A stretch of 64,000 bases of DNA from assembly GCF_000380985.1 (NCBI RefSeq), contig NZ_KB905695.1, positions 248,001-312,000 of the forward strand, read 5' to 3'. Of the stretch, positions 1 through 9,857 are shown piece by piece. This stretch comes from Proteiniphilum acetatigenes DSM 18083 (GTDB taxonomy: Bacteria > Bacteroidota > Bacteroidia > Bacteroidales > Dysgonomonadaceae). Position 1 is the stretch's first letter. Each line of letters opens with the position of its first letter. Made by a program: the position numbers and the translations under genes. The notes below the pieces were generated by a model. It was given only the letters and a program-made list of their open reading frames with translations, was not told where the DNA came from and searched no databases.

Positions 1-47
1 GAAATTCCGGATTGATTGAAGGCGCCGAAGTGGAAGTTATTGATTAA
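1..47 (+). CDS. C-terminal end of an RND efflux periplasmic adaptor (partial)
   Basis: The frame starting at base 3 reads NSGLIEGAEVEVID and stops with TAA at 45-47; the rest lies before the window. The ending Gly-Leu-x-x-Gly-x-x-Val-x-Val is typical of HlyD/MFP adaptor proteins, and the next gene encodes an RND pump, the usual partner. With only 14 residues visible, the call depends mainly on context. Confidence 0.5.
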   Translation, partial: NSGLIEGAEVEVID

Positions 48-205
48 AAATTTCAGATTTAAGATTCAAAATTCAAGAATTTAAAATTAGGGATTTGAAT
101 TAAAAACCAGTGTAGATAAATCTGGATTGCAAATCGACGTAGTCAATTAATAATCGGCGTAAGCCAAATATTGAATCTGGAATCTGAAATCTTGAATTAA
201 AAATA
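48..205. repeat. low-complexity intergenic repeat text
   Basis: AT-rich words built on TTCAAGATT / GATTCAAAATT and their reverse complements fill the gap between adaptor and pump. Similar text recurs in many gaps of this window. No gene is seen here. Confidence 0.5.
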
Positions 206-212
206 AAATAAT

Positions 213-3200
213 ATGAAGATATATGAAACCGCGGTCAAGAATCCTGTTGGGACTTCGCTGATCTTTATTGGAATTGTGCTTATCGGGATCATGTTTTACC
301 GGCAGCTTCCGGTTGACCTGTTGCCCGAAATGGATGTGAACATGGTATCGGTGATGACCGCTTATCCCGGTGCAGGTGCGGAAGACGTGGAGACAAATGT
401 CACCCGTCCTTTGGAAGATGCGCTGAACTCTACGGAAAACATCAAAGAGATTACCTCCACTTCAAAGGACAATATATCGGTGATCATGCTCGAGTTCAAT
501 TGGGGGTCGGATATGATCAATATTATGAACGACGTCCGGGATAAGATAGAGTTGATATCCAGCTCCCTTCCTGACGGAGCCAGTGACCCCATGCTGTTAA
601 AATTCAGCACCGATATGATACCGGTGATCGTGCTCTCCGCGACGGCAAACGAGAGCGCGAACGCGTTATATAAGATTCTGGATGATCAGATTGCCACCCC
701 CCTTAACAGGGTTCCGGGCGTAGGTACTGTTTCCGTCTCCGGTGCACCGCAACGTGAAGTGCAGGTAAACGTGCTCCCCGAAAAACTGGAGGCATACAAT
801 ATTCCCCTTGAGCAAATCGCCCAGAAAATTGCCGCGGAAAATGTGAACGTTCCTGCCGGAAACCTCAACGTGGGGTCGCAAACCTACATGCTGCGTCTTC
901 AAGGCGAGATATCCGAGAGTAGGGAATTAAACGACATCGTGATCGGCACCAGCCAGGGACAATCTGTTTATCTGAAAGATGTGGCCGTAGTAAGCGATAC
1001 CGTTCAGTCAGATGTAATGGAGAGTTATACCAACGGGCAACGCAGCGCCTCCATCATGATCCAGAAACAGACAGGAGCCAATACGGTCGCTATCGCGAAC
1101 GCGGTGAGAGAATTACTTCCCGGACTTCAGAAGAATCTTCCTCCCGATATCCAACTGGTAACGGTAATAGATACTTCGGATAATGTAAAGGTTTCTATCA
1201 ACAGCTTGCTTGAAACCATCCTGCTTGCCCTCGTTATTGTGGGTCTTGTTGTTTTATTATTCCTGGGGCGATGGAGGGCTACCGTAATTATCATGGTGGC
1301 TATCCCCATTTCGCTCATTGGATCGTTCATCTATTTGTATATCACTGGAAACACCATTAATATTATTTCGTTGTCGGCACTTTCAATCTGTATCGGCATG
1401 GTAGTGGACGACGCAATAGTAGTACTTGAGAATATTACCTCGCATATTGAACGCGGTAGTCGTCCCCGGCAAGCGGCGATTTACGGTACCGAAGAGGTCT
1501 CGCTTTCCGTGATTGCATCCACCTTGACCATTGTCGCGGCTTTCCTGCCGATGACTTTAGTTGGCGGTCTTGCAGGGGTAATGTTCAAACAACTCGGATG
1601 GATGGTGACCATCATCATTACTCTTTCAATGATCATTGCGTTGACACTTACCCCGATGATGAGTGCCAAAATGTTGAGATCGACGAAAGAAGCGAAAGTG
1701 AGTAAATTCGACAAATGGTATAATAAGCATATCCTTCCGTTGCTCGACAAATTAGACTTAGCTTATGGTAAGTTGGTGAACGGAGTAGTGAGAAAACGCG
1801 GCATTACATTGGGTGTGATTATAGGTATATTCATTATTGGGGCCGTAGTATCGGCAGTGACACTTAAAACCGAATTTATGCCGAGCTCTGATAATAATAC
1901 CATCTCAATGACTGTGGAATTGCCTACAGGGACAAGGATGGAGTTAGCCCGCGCCACGGGTCAACAGATCAATAGACTGATAGGAGAGAAGTATCCTGAG
2001 ATAGAGATCAATTCTTTTACTGTAGGGCAGGCTGATGAAGACAATATTATCGCCTCCATTCAAGAAAACGGAGCGCATATTATGAGTTTTAATATCCGTA
2101 CGAAGGAGGCCAGGTTCAGGAAAAGATCCATTCATGATATTTCGGATGAATTGCGTAGCGATCTTGCTGCTATTCCGACCATCAGTCACTTCGTAGTGAC
2201 TCCCGGGGGATCAACAGGAAGCATGGGTGGCGGAAGCACGATGGATGTGCAGATCTATGGGCATGATTTTGCTGAGACCGACAATCTTGCCGCAGAAGTA
2301 AAATCTAAATTAGAGGATATTAAAGGTTTACGTGACGTGACCATTTCCCGTCAGGATTATCGCATGGAATACCAGATTGAGTTCGACAGGGAAAAACTGT
2401 CACTCAACGGCTTAAGTATGGGAACTGCTGCCAATGCTGTCAGGAACCGGATAAACGGTATGACGATGACAAGTTTTCGCGAAGAAGGTGAGGAATATGA
2501 TATCCGTGTACGTTATGATGAAAAATCACGCCAATCCATAGAGGATATTGAAAATATATTGATATACAATCCGATGGGCGTGGGAGTGCGTGTGCGGGAT
2601 TTGGGAAAAGTGGTGGAAAATTCTTCGCTGCCTGAGATCGACCGTAAAGATCGCCAGCGAATAGTGACTGTGAGCGGTTCAATCCATAACCGTGCTTTGA
2701 GTGATGTCGCGGCAGATGTGAACAGCGCCATTTCAACGTTGGATATTCCTATGGGAATACAAGTGGAGATAGGCGGTTCGCTCGAAGACCAGCAGGAGTC
2801 ATTTTCCGAGTTGACGATGCTGATCGTTATCGTTATCCTGTTGGTATACATTGTAATGGCATCCCAGTTCGAATCACTTACATACCCGTTCATTATTATT
2901 TTTTCCATTCCGTTCGCGTTTATAGGATCGTTGCTGTTACTTGCGATCACCGGTGAACCACTCGGAATTATGGGACTCATTGGACTGGTAATGCTTGTGG
3001 GGATGGTGGTGAAGAACGGTATTGTGCTTGTCGACTACATCAACCTGAACAGGGAGAGAGGTATGTCCATTATCACGGCGGTAGTACATGGAGGCCGTTC
3101 GAACCCAAAAGTTGGCAGTAGGTACAGGGCAGGGTTCTGAAATGTGGCAATCGCTCGGTATCGCTATTATTGGCGGTATGACATTTTCAACGATTGTAAC

Positions 3201-3297
3201 GCTTATCCTTATTCCTGTACTCTATTCAGTTTTTGGAGGAAACGGAGTAAAACGCCAACGGAAGAAACACCGTGCGCTATTGGTAATTGACAATTGA
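213..3297 (+). pseudogene. RND multidrug efflux pump (HAE1/AcrB type), frameshifted near its 3' end
   Basis: The product is an inner-membrane proton-driven RND permease that would pair with the adaptor upstream. The first frame (213-3140) covers TM1, the first porter domain, TM2-6 with the proton-relay Asp pair in GMVVDDAIVVLENI, the second porter domain, and TM7-10. After ERGMSIITAVVHGGRS, where family members continue with a conserved segment of about 19 residues leading into TM11, only 13 bases remain (3102-3114) before homology resumes in another frame at AVGTGQGSEMWQSLG. That second frame, ending at 3297, encodes the last transmembrane region. Roughly 40-50 bases, not a multiple of three, appear deleted. 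The pump is therefore probably inactive, unless this is an assembly error. Everything upstream of the lesion looks intact, which suggests the lesion is recent. Confidence 0.85.
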
Positions 3298-3445
3298 AAG
3301 TGGAAAATTGAAAATTAAGAATAAAAAATGAAAAGTGAAGATGAGAGCCAAAAATCAGGAAGTAAGGCCATAGAAATTTCGAAATTCTTGACTTCCCGGA
3401 CTTCTCCACTTCCTACTTCTAATTTTTTATTTCTAACTTCTAAAA
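3298..3445. repeat. low-complexity intergenic repeat text
   Basis: Words such as AAAATTGAAAATTAAGAAT and CTTCCTACTTCTAATTT occupy the space between the broken pump gene and the PII-like gene. This is the same class of text as at 48-205, 28108-28225 and 62704-62802. Confidence 0.5.
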
Positions 3446-3457
3446 AAATAAAAAGAA

Positions 3458-3751
3458 ATGAAAGCAGTAATGATAACTTTAGACCAGGCGCACTACGATG
3501 AGATCGTGGGCAACCTGAGCTCACTCAATATACGCGGGTTCACTTCATGGAAAGAGATCCACGGACGGGGAAGCAAGACCGGAGAGCCGCATTACGGCTC
3601 CCACGCCTGGCCTTCGGTGAACAAGGCTATCCTCACCATTGTAGAGGATAATAGGGTGAAGCTGTTGCTGGACTATCTGAGGAAACTCGATGAAGAGTCG
3701 CCCAACCTGGGCCTCCGTGCCTTTGTGTGGAATATTGAAGGTATAATGTGA
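3458..3751 (+). CDS. PII-like protein of the efflux-associated (PII-NG) type
   Basis: This is a 97-residue small trimeric-type PII fold protein. It starts MKAVMITLDQ and carries the stretch RGFTSWKEIHGRGS and the ending LRAFVWNIEGI, which I associate with the PII-NG subgroup rather than GlnB/GlnK. The Tyr-51 uridylylation loop of GlnB is not recognisable. PII-NG genes are known to sit next to RND metal or drug pumps, and this one directly follows an RND gene. A regulatory role in the pump's operon is plausible, but its ligand is unknown. A terminator follows at 3779-3810, so the gene likely ends the operon. Confidence 0.75.
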   Translation: MKAVMITLDQAHYDEIVGNLSSLNIRGFTSWKEIHGRGSKTGEPHYGSHAWPSVNKAILTIVEDNRVKLLLDYLRKLDEESPNLGLRAFVWNIEGIM

Positions 3752-3778
3752 TTCCGTAAATAAACATACAGTTAAGTC

Positions 3779-3810
3779 AAAAGCCGGGCATGGATATGTT
3801 CGGCTTTTTT
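3779..3810 (+). terminator. intrinsic terminator of the efflux operon
   Basis: The stem AAAAGCCG (3779-3786) pairs with CGGCTTTT (3801-3808) around a 14-base loop and runs into a T tract. Confidence 0.8.
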
Positions 3811-3865
3811 AAGTTATACCTCCATACTGCATATCATGGGATTGATAAGAATTATTTTCCGTCTC

Positions 3866-3896
3866 TTGTCTGAACGAATGATAAATACTACTTTTG
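3866..3896 (+). promoter_or_regulatory. Bacteroidetes-type promoter of the AspT/YidE-like transporter
   Basis: The -7 box TACTTTTG (3889-3896) fits TAnnTTTG. A TTG at 3866-3868 lies 20 bases upstream, which fits the -33 element. The start codon is about 50 bases downstream. Confidence 0.6.
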
Positions 3897-3944
3897 CAGC
3901 GTCTTCCAGATTGTCATAGATAATTCATTAATACGGACATTGTT

Positions 3945-5540
3945 ATGTTGTATTCATTGCTCCAGAACTCCTATTTTTCAGTTTTCCTTATTATAGCGCT
4001 CGGCTATATGCTGGGACGTATCAAGATCAAAGGTATCTCGCTCGACGTGTCGGCCGTCATCTTCATCGCCTTGTTGTTCGGACATTTTGGTGTGACCATT
4101 CCCAGCTCACTGGGATATTTCGGGTTGGTGTTGTTTATTTTCACTATCGGCCTGCAATCGGGTCCCGGTTTTTTCGATTCGTTCCAAAAAAACGGTAAAA
4201 AGCTGTTGATGATGGCATTGATTATTGTAATCAGTGCCGGCGCTGTCGCATTGGGGTTAGCTTATTTCCTGGGGATAGATATGCCGGGAGTGACAGGCTT
4301 GATCGCCGGTGCATTGACCAGTACACCGGGATTGGCGGTAGCCATTGATAGTACCAATTCACCGCTTGCTTCAATCGCTTACGGTATTGCTTATCCGTTT
4401 GGTGTGATAGGGGTGATCCTGTTCGTGAAGTTCTTTCCGAAAATAATCGGCGTAGATCTTCAGGAAGAGGCGCTTCGGCTCGACCGGCAGGAAAAGGCGG
4501 CTTATCCCGAAGTGAATTTTGCTGTTTTCCGGGTAAAGAATCCTACAGTATTCAATAAATCATTGTCCGAATTGCAGATCCGCACCATGACGGGAGCTGT
4601 TATCTCCCGTGTGATTCACGACGGTGTAATGGTGATTCCCAGAGCGAAAACCGTCCTCCGGGAAGGGGATCTGGTCAAAGCCGTAGGAACGGATAACTCT
4701 TTGAACCAGCTAGCCTTGTTTATCGGCGAACGTACCGAGATAGAACTGCCTGTAGATCATGATCAGGTGGTGGAATCGCTCCTGGTTACCAATAAACGGA
4801 TGGTGGATAAAACATTGGGAGCATTAGACCTTTCACGGGCCTATCATTGTAATATTACCCGTATCCGGCGGAGTGGGATAGTGCTTTCTCCCACACCCGA
4901 CCTGAAATTGAAATTCGGTGATAAGGTGGTAGTGGTAGGTGAACGAAAAAGTGTGCAGGAAGTAGGCCTGCTGCTTGGTAACAACGAGAAGAAATTATCC
5001 GATACCGATTTTTTCCCGATAGCCATGGGTATTGTATTGGGCATACTGGTGGGACAGTTGCAGATATCTTTTTCCAATTCATTTTCTTTCTCCCTGGGGT
5101 TGACGGGTGGGGTACTCATTACGGCACTTGTGCTTAGTAAACTGGGGAAAACAGGACCTATTCTCTGGTCGATGTCGGGCATGTCAAACCAGCTACTGCG
5201 GCAACTCGGGCTGTTGCTTTTTCTTGCCGAGGTAGGCACATCGGCAGGAGCAAATCTTTTCGTTACATTCCAAACTTATGGCTTACCCTATTTCCTTACC
5301 GGCGCAGTTGTCACGATAGTACCCATGATTGTCGCCGGATTGCTTGGATTTTACGTGTTCAAAATCCCTATTCTGGATTTAATGGGTACCATTGTCGGTG
5401 GAATGACCAGTACCCCCGGGTTGGCCACTGTCGATTCCATGACCGACAGCACTGCTCCCAGCGTGGCTTACGCCACTGTATATCCGGTAGCCATGATATT
5501 ATTGATCGTATTGATACAAGTGCTCGCCCTGTTGGGATAA
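3945..5540 (+). CDS. putative transporter, AspT/YidE/YbjL family with two TrkA-C domains
   Basis: This 531-residue integral membrane protein has the symmetrical layout of the aspartate:alanine exchanger family: about five hydrophobic helices (residues 10-175), a cytosolic middle with two TrkA-C (RCK-C) domains (about 190-345), then a second helical half. Each half carries the duplicated signature: GALTSTPGLAVAIDST in the first and GGMTSTPGLATVDSMTDS in the second. The substrate cannot be read from sequence. Characterised relatives exchange amino acids or dicarboxylates, and the TrkA-C domains suggest gating by a small ligand. It is monocistronic with its own promoter and converges on the oxidoreductase gene 15 bases away. 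Confidence 0.85.
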   Translation: MLYSLLQNSYFSVFLIIALGYMLGRIKIKGISLDVSAVIFIALLFGHFGVTIPSSLGYFGLVLFIFTIGLQSGPGFFDSFQKNGKKLLMMALIIVISAGAVALGLAYFLGIDMPGVTGLIAGALTSTPGLAVAIDSTNSPLASIAYGIAYPFGVIGVILFVKFFPKIIGVDLQEEALRLDRQEKAAYPEVNFAVFRVKNPTVFNKSLSELQIRTMTGAVISRVIHDGVMVIPRAKTVLREGDLVKAVGTDNSLNQLALFIGERTEIELPVDHDQVVESLLVTNKRMVDKTLGALDLSRAYHCNITRIRRSGIVLSPTPDLKLKFGDKVVVVGERKSVQEVGLLLGNNEKKLSDTDFFPIAMGIVLGILVGQLQISFSNSFSFSLGLTGGVLITALVLSKLGKTGPILWSMSGMSNQLLRQLGLLLFLAEVGTSAGANLFVTFQTYGLPYFLTGAVVTIVPMIVAGLLGFYVFKIPILDLMGTIVGGMTSTPGLATVDSMTDSTAPSVAYATVYPVAMILLIVLIQVLALLG

Positions 5541-5555
5541 CCGGTTAGGGATCTG

Positions 5556-6521
5556 TTATTCAACGATCTTCAGCACTACATTCCCCGTTTTTTGTCCACT
5601 TTCTACGTAACGGTAGGCGTCCACAATCTTATCCAGTGTATAATCTCTGTCGATCACAGGCCTAAATGCGCCTGTTTCGAAAAGATCTCTCAAGAAAAGA
5701 ATATCTTCCTGAGTGATGGTCGGGGTGGGAAATAATACCCTTTTTCCATTCCGGAGTGCGGTAGAGAGGGCCAGAAAGATGTTTTCCCCGTTCTTCCCGA
5801 GTTCTGTGGAGATATAAACTCCGTTTTTCGTCAGTAATGGTTTGCATTGTCCGAAGGAACTTTTACCTACGGCGTCGAAAATAAAAGAGAACCTTGTATC
5901 GATTTTGGTGAAGTCCTCCGTCTGGTAGTCGATTACCCGGTTGGCGCCTAGAGATTTAATCAGTTCCACATTTTTTGTGTTGCATACCGCCGTCACGTTT
6001 GCCCCGAAGTACTTTAATAACTGCACGGCAGCCGATCCGATAGCCCCTGTCGCACCATATACCATTACGTCGCTTCCTTTTTCCACTCTCGCCGCCCTGA
6101 TATTGCCCAGCGCGTAATGAGCGCCTTCTGTGATGGGAGCAGCATCATAAAAGGTAGCATTAGAAGGCATAGATGCTATGGCGCTGTTTTCTGCAAGGGC
6201 GAGGTATTCTGCGTGTCCGCCGAAATTATTATCATCGAATCCGAATATCTTGTCGCCTTTCCTGAATCGGATGACACTTTTTCCGGTATCTTCCACTATA
6301 CCTGCAAATTCACATCCCAATACCCGGTTTTTTGGACGGAACAGGCCGCTCCAGAATCTCGATACAAAATATTGAGCACTTCGAAATCCGCTGTCAGTAC
6401 GGTTTACAGTGGATGTAATCACTTTTACCAGCACTTCATTGTCTTTTGGTTCCGGTTTGTCGATTTCTGTAATTTTTACAACTTCCGGCGGACCATACCG
6501 GGTATAAACGGCTGCTTTCAT
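5556..6521 (-). CDS. NAD(P)-dependent MDR-family alcohol dehydrogenase / quinone oxidoreductase-like
   Basis: A 321-residue cytosolic medium-chain dehydrogenase/reductase. The N-terminal GroES-like domain contains VLGCEFAGIV and GDKIFGF. The Rossmann domain has the nucleotide-binding turn GATGAIGSAAVQLLK near residue 155, followed by LGANRVIDYQTEDF. The four-Cys structural zinc lobe and the catalytic zinc ligands of classical alcohol dehydrogenases are absent, so a zinc-independent quinone-reductase-like enzyme is more likely. The substrate is unknown. A -7 box lies about 57 bases upstream. Confidence 0.8.
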   Translation of the reverse strand: MKAAVYTRYGPPEVVKITEIDKPEPKDNEVLVKVITSTVNRTDSGFRSAQYFVSRFWSGLFRPKNRVLGCEFAGIVEDTGKSVIRFRKGDKIFGFDDNNFGGHAEYLALAENSAIASMPSNATFYDAAPITEGAHYALGNIRAARVEKGSDVMVYGATGAIGSAAVQLLKYFGANVTAVCNTKNVELIKSLGANRVIDYQTEDFTKIDTRFSFIFDAVGKSSFGQCKPLLTKNGVYISTELGKNGENIFLALSTALRNGKRVLFPTPTITQEDILFLRDLFETGAFRPVIDRDYTLDKIVDAYRYVESGQKTGNVVLKIVE

Positions 6522-6577
6522 ATGATTATTCTTTTAAAGAAATTAGAACTCGGAAATCAGAAGTAAGAAGTGAGAAG

Positions 6578-6585
6578 CAAAAATA
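6578..6585 (-). promoter_or_regulatory. -7 promoter box of the MDR oxidoreductase gene
   Basis: Read on the minus strand this is TATTTTTG, fitting TAnnTTTG. No clear -33 element is seen. Confidence 0.4.
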
Positions 6586-6663
6586 ATATATTTTATACGA
6601 TATTTTTTTAGAATAGAGAATAAAAAGAGTGGTGAACCGGATTTCGGTTTGAGATGTTGTATT

Positions 6664-6870
6664 GTTCAATTACATTAGTCGTTTTGAGTCGCAGGCTCCT
6701 CAACGGTTAATTGAGTCGCCTTCGCTCCTCGATTTTCAATTCTGCGCTCGGCAAAACAATTGACGACAAACCGAAACCAAAAACAAACTTGTTTGAGTTT
6801 TGGTGAGGTGCGAAGGAAAAAGACAGAGTCAAATAAATTTGTTCTGCTCTTGCTTAATGAAAATGTTCAA
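6664..6870 (+). repeat. dispersed intergenic element A, copy 1 (upstream of pncB)
   Basis: The 370-base gap 6522-6891 holds no gene but carries an element also found at 47973-48145. The left part (6664-6755) shares CATTAGTCGTTTTGAGTCGC and the following CTTCGCTCCTCGATTTTC with copy 2 in the same orientation. It has an extra 27 bases that duplicate the GAGTCGC word. The core (6784-6833) matches copy 2 only in reverse complement, at about 45 of 50 positions. The right end GCTTAATGAAAATGTTCAA (6852-6870) again matches in the same orientation. It ends 21 bases before pncB. Confidence 0.75.
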
Positions 6871-6891
6871 TAAATTGAATAAATAAAAGAT

Positions 6892-8064
6892 ATGGCAATT
6901 ATTAAGAGTATCCTCGATACCGATCTTTATAAGTTTACCACCGGTTATGCCTATTCGAAGCTCTTTCCAAGGGCTTACGGCGAGTTTGAATTTATAGACC
7001 GGAGTAATGGTGACTATCCGGAAGGATTTGACCGGCTGCTGAGAAAAGAACTGGAGGAGATGTCAAACCTTGCACTCACCAAAGAAGAAGAGGCATTTGT
7101 AAGGAAGCAAATGCCTTATTTGCCGCCAATCTATATTGATTTTCTGAAAGGATTTCGTTTCGACCCTTCAGAATTGGAAATCACGATGGAAGGAAGCAAA
7201 TTGCATATAAAGGCTCGTGGTCTCCTTTACCGTGTCACTCTCTGGGAAACGCCTATCCTGGCTACCGTATCGGAGCTCTTTTTCCGTGAGACCGGCCGCT
7301 ATCCCGACCTGAAGTACATGGAAGCGGTAACTGTAGAGAAAGCAAAGAAAATGCAGGAATACAATCTTTCCGTTTCCCTTTTCGGAATGAGGCGGCGGTT
7401 CAGTGCTGATGTGGAAGACCGGGTGACCGGGCTGTTGAAGCAACATGCCGGTACCAGCCTCTATGGGACGAGCAATGTCTATATGGCATTTAAACATAAC
7501 CTGAACGTATCGGGTACCCATCCGCACGAATGGGTGCAGTTCCACGGGTCGATCTACGGTTACAAGATGGCCAATTATATGTCGATGGAGAATTGGATCA
7601 ATGTTTACGACGGCGATCTGGGTACTGTGCTGACCGATACTTATACCACCGATGTTTTTCTGCGTAACTTCAGTAAAAAACATGCGTCGCTCTTCACCAG
7701 CCTGCGTCACGATAGCGGTGATCCGTTCTTGTTTACCGACAAGGTGATCCGGAGGTATGAGGAGTTACGTGTAAATCCTAAACTTAAATACCTGGTTTTT
7801 TCCGACAGCCTGAATGTGGATAAGGCTATTCAAATCAAAGAATATTGCGGCGACCGTATCGGTGCTACTTTCGGGATTGGTACAAATCTGACAGCCGATG
7901 TAGGGAACGATATCAAAGGGATGAATATCGTGATGAAGCTTTTCCGCTGCAAGATGACTCCCCGTGAAGAGTGGCAGGAGTGCATCAAACTATCGGATGT
8001 AGAAGGTAAGCATACCGGCAGCGAGCGGGAGATAGCGATTGCCCAGGCGGTACTGGGGTTGTAA
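6892..8064 (+). CDS. pncB: nicotinate phosphoribosyltransferase
   Basis: The 390-residue cytosolic enzyme joins nicotinate and PRPP, with ATP, to make nicotinate mononucleotide in NAD salvage. The family start LDTDLYKFTTGYAYSKLFP binds substrate. THPHEW contains His212, which aligns with the phosphorylated catalytic His of the family motif GTxAHEW. RHDSGDP and FGIGTNLT near residues 283 and 325 are phosphate/PRPP-binding loops. Length agrees with bacterial PncB. The gene is preceded by repeat element A, so its leader may include that element; no consensus promoter was found in the gap. Its stop codon directly abuts the stop of the convergent M23 gene. Confidence 0.95.
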   Translation: MAIIKSILDTDLYKFTTGYAYSKLFPRAYGEFEFIDRSNGDYPEGFDRLLRKELEEMSNLALTKEEEAFVRKQMPYLPPIYIDFLKGFRFDPSELEITMEGSKLHIKARGLLYRVTLWETPILATVSELFFRETGRYPDLKYMEAVTVEKAKKMQEYNLSVSLFGMRRRFSADVEDRVTGLLKQHAGTSLYGTSNVYMAFKHNLNVSGTHPHEWVQFHGSIYGYKMANYMSMENWINVYDGDLGTVLTDTYTTDVFLRNFSKKHASLFTSLRHDSGDPFLFTDKVIRRYEELRVNPKLKYLVFSDSLNVDKAIQIKEYCGDRIGATFGIGTNLTADVGNDIKGMNIVMKLFRCKMTPREEWQECIKLSDVEGKHTGSEREIAIAQAVLGL

Positions 8065-9759
8065 TTAATAAAAAAAGTTGTAGGTATACTCGCTTCGGTT
8101 GCCTGCCCCGTCAACAACAGTAAAGACCAATACCTGCTGTTGACCTTTTGTCAGCCGGCTATCATCAAACCGGTAAGTATAGATCGATGATTTGCTGTCG
8201 TGTGTGAACAATACATACTCGCCGTTGATCTCTCCCCTGAATGATGCGATACCGCTCTTGTCATCCCTGAGCCGGATGCGGATGCGTTTTTGATTTACCC
8301 AGGTAGCTGGTTCTATAGGTGTTATGACGGGAGCGATAGTATCGGCCGATATGGCGTACCGATCACCCAACTCGCGAATGCTGACTTTAATACCTCCACG
8401 GACATACTCTCCCCCGACCCAACTCTCCGATGCGTTGTCGTTGATCCTGACGATTCCGTAATTTTTTTTGTTCAGCAATGTGTCGGTATGCATGCCGATC
8501 CACATATCTGCACGGTTGTGCAGTGGTACAGGGGTGTCATTTACCCGGTGCAGGTCGGAATAATGGTTGGGGCTTCTGGTGGAGGAATGGAAGAAGCAGA
8601 TATCATCATATAGATTCCCTTTTGGGATTTGCAATTGGAACCCCATCTCCATATAAGAGTTATAGAGGTTCCAGGCCATCCAGTTATTACAATCCGGTCT
8701 TTGGGGGATAGACTGGGATTTTCCGTCGACGGTGAAATTGTAGGTCAGCCTGTTCCCGTAATGATCTTCCAGTTCATACCGGAATCGGTAGGGCCTCTCT
8801 TCGTCAATATCGATATATCCATTGTTTTCGGCTTCATAGAATGGAAGGGTGTTGCCTGGCTCAATAAATGATTTCATAAAGAATGACCGTTGCTTTCTCC
8901 AATCTTCAAAATCGATGAAAGTGTTCAGCATACGTGTATCCGCGAATGAGAACCGGTTTATGGTACTGCTGAATATTTGGCGGTCATCCATGAAAAGACG
9001 GATATGCTTTACCCCGTAGATATTATTTTGGCCGTCCATCCGGTCGTATGCCTTTACACCCACACCAATGCGTCCCCAGACCTCAATGTTTCTTCCCAGT
9101 GGTGACGGATTTCCCGCTTTATCTTTGCTAATATTAAGTCTGACTGGGTTGCCGCTACCGTTAACTACCCCTTTTTCAAGTATGGGATAAAAGGTGATCC
9201 CCTGAATATCCGGTTTTCGTGTATCGGGTATCTTAGCCAGAAATTCCAATGCGTCCAACGGCTCTTCCGTGTGGGTATCGCGTATCTCAAAATGGAGGTG
9301 AGGCCCGCCGGAACTGCCGGTGTTGCCGCTCAAAGCAATTTGTTCTCCTTTCTTTACCGGTAACATGCCCGGCTCCGGATAGAGAATGACACTAAATCGC
9401 TCCTGTTGGTATTGTTGTTCCTTTACCCATTCCGCAATCTCTCTGGAGAAGCTGTTGAGATGCGCATAGACACTGGTATGGCCGGTAGAAGGATGGTCTA
9501 CATAGAGTGCCAGTCCGTAGCCCCCGGGAGAGACACTGATGCGGGAGACGTACCCGTCCTCGATGGCGATGATGGGTTTGTCGACCACCTGTTGTGTCTT
9601 GAAATCGATCCCGGAATGGAAATGATTATTTCTTAATTCACCGAAGTTGCCGCTAAGAGCGGGTGAAATGGTAACGGGATTTCTATATTGTTGCGAATAA
9701 GATAGGAGAGTGCTGGTGAAAAATAAGAAAAATATAAGTTGTAATTTAAGTAGTCGCAT
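8065..9759 (-). CDS. M23 family metallopeptidase, secreted
   Basis: This 564-residue exported protein has a signal peptide (residues 1-22, ending SYSQ). The LytM/M23 domain follows at about 40-165 with the zinc motifs HSGID (His48, Asp52) and HLHFE (His154, His156). Both zinc-binding pairs are intact, so it should cut cell-wall peptide bridges in the periplasm or serve as an activator of other wall enzymes. The remaining 400 residues form a long Bacteroidetes-specific C-terminal part with beta-rich, Ig-like character (RLRDDKSGI, FTVVDGAGNRSEYTY near the end). It is a single gene facing pncB. Confidence 0.85.
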   Translation of the reverse strand: MRLLKLQLIFFLFFTSTLLSYSQQYRNPVTISPALSGNFGELRNNHFHSGIDFKTQQVVDKPIIAIEDGYVSRISVSPGGYGLALYVDHPSTGHTSVYAHLNSFSREIAEWVKEQQYQQERFSVILYPEPGMLPVKKGEQIALSGNTGSSGGPHLHFEIRDTHTEEPLDALEFLAKIPDTRKPDIQGITFYPILEKGVVNGSGNPVRLNISKDKAGNPSPLGRNIEVWGRIGVGVKAYDRMDGQNNIYGVKHIRLFMDDRQIFSSTINRFSFADTRMLNTFIDFEDWRKQRSFFMKSFIEPGNTLPFYEAENNGYIDIDEERPYRFRYELEDHYGNRLTYNFTVDGKSQSIPQRPDCNNWMAWNLYNSYMEMGFQLQIPKGNLYDDICFFHSSTRSPNHYSDLHRVNDTPVPLHNRADMWIGMHTDTLLNKKNYGIVRINDNASESWVGGEYVRGGIKVSIRELGDRYAISADTIAPVITPIEPATWVNQKRIRIRLRDDKSGIASFRGEINGEYVLFTHDSKSSIYTYRFDDSRLTKGQQQVLVFTVVDGAGNRSEYTYNFFY

Positions 9760-9765
9760 TATATA

Positions 9766-9857
9766 GTTAAGAGTGAAAAATTAAGAATGATGATAGAACC
9801 AAGACTTTAGATTTGGGATGTCGGATATTGGATTTGGAAACTACTAATTTTCAATTT
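9766..9857. repeat. low-complexity intergenic repeat text
   Basis: Words such as AGTGAAAAATTAAGAATG and AATTTTCAATTTTCAATTACC fill the gap between the M23 gene and coaBC. No gene is seen. Confidence 0.45.
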
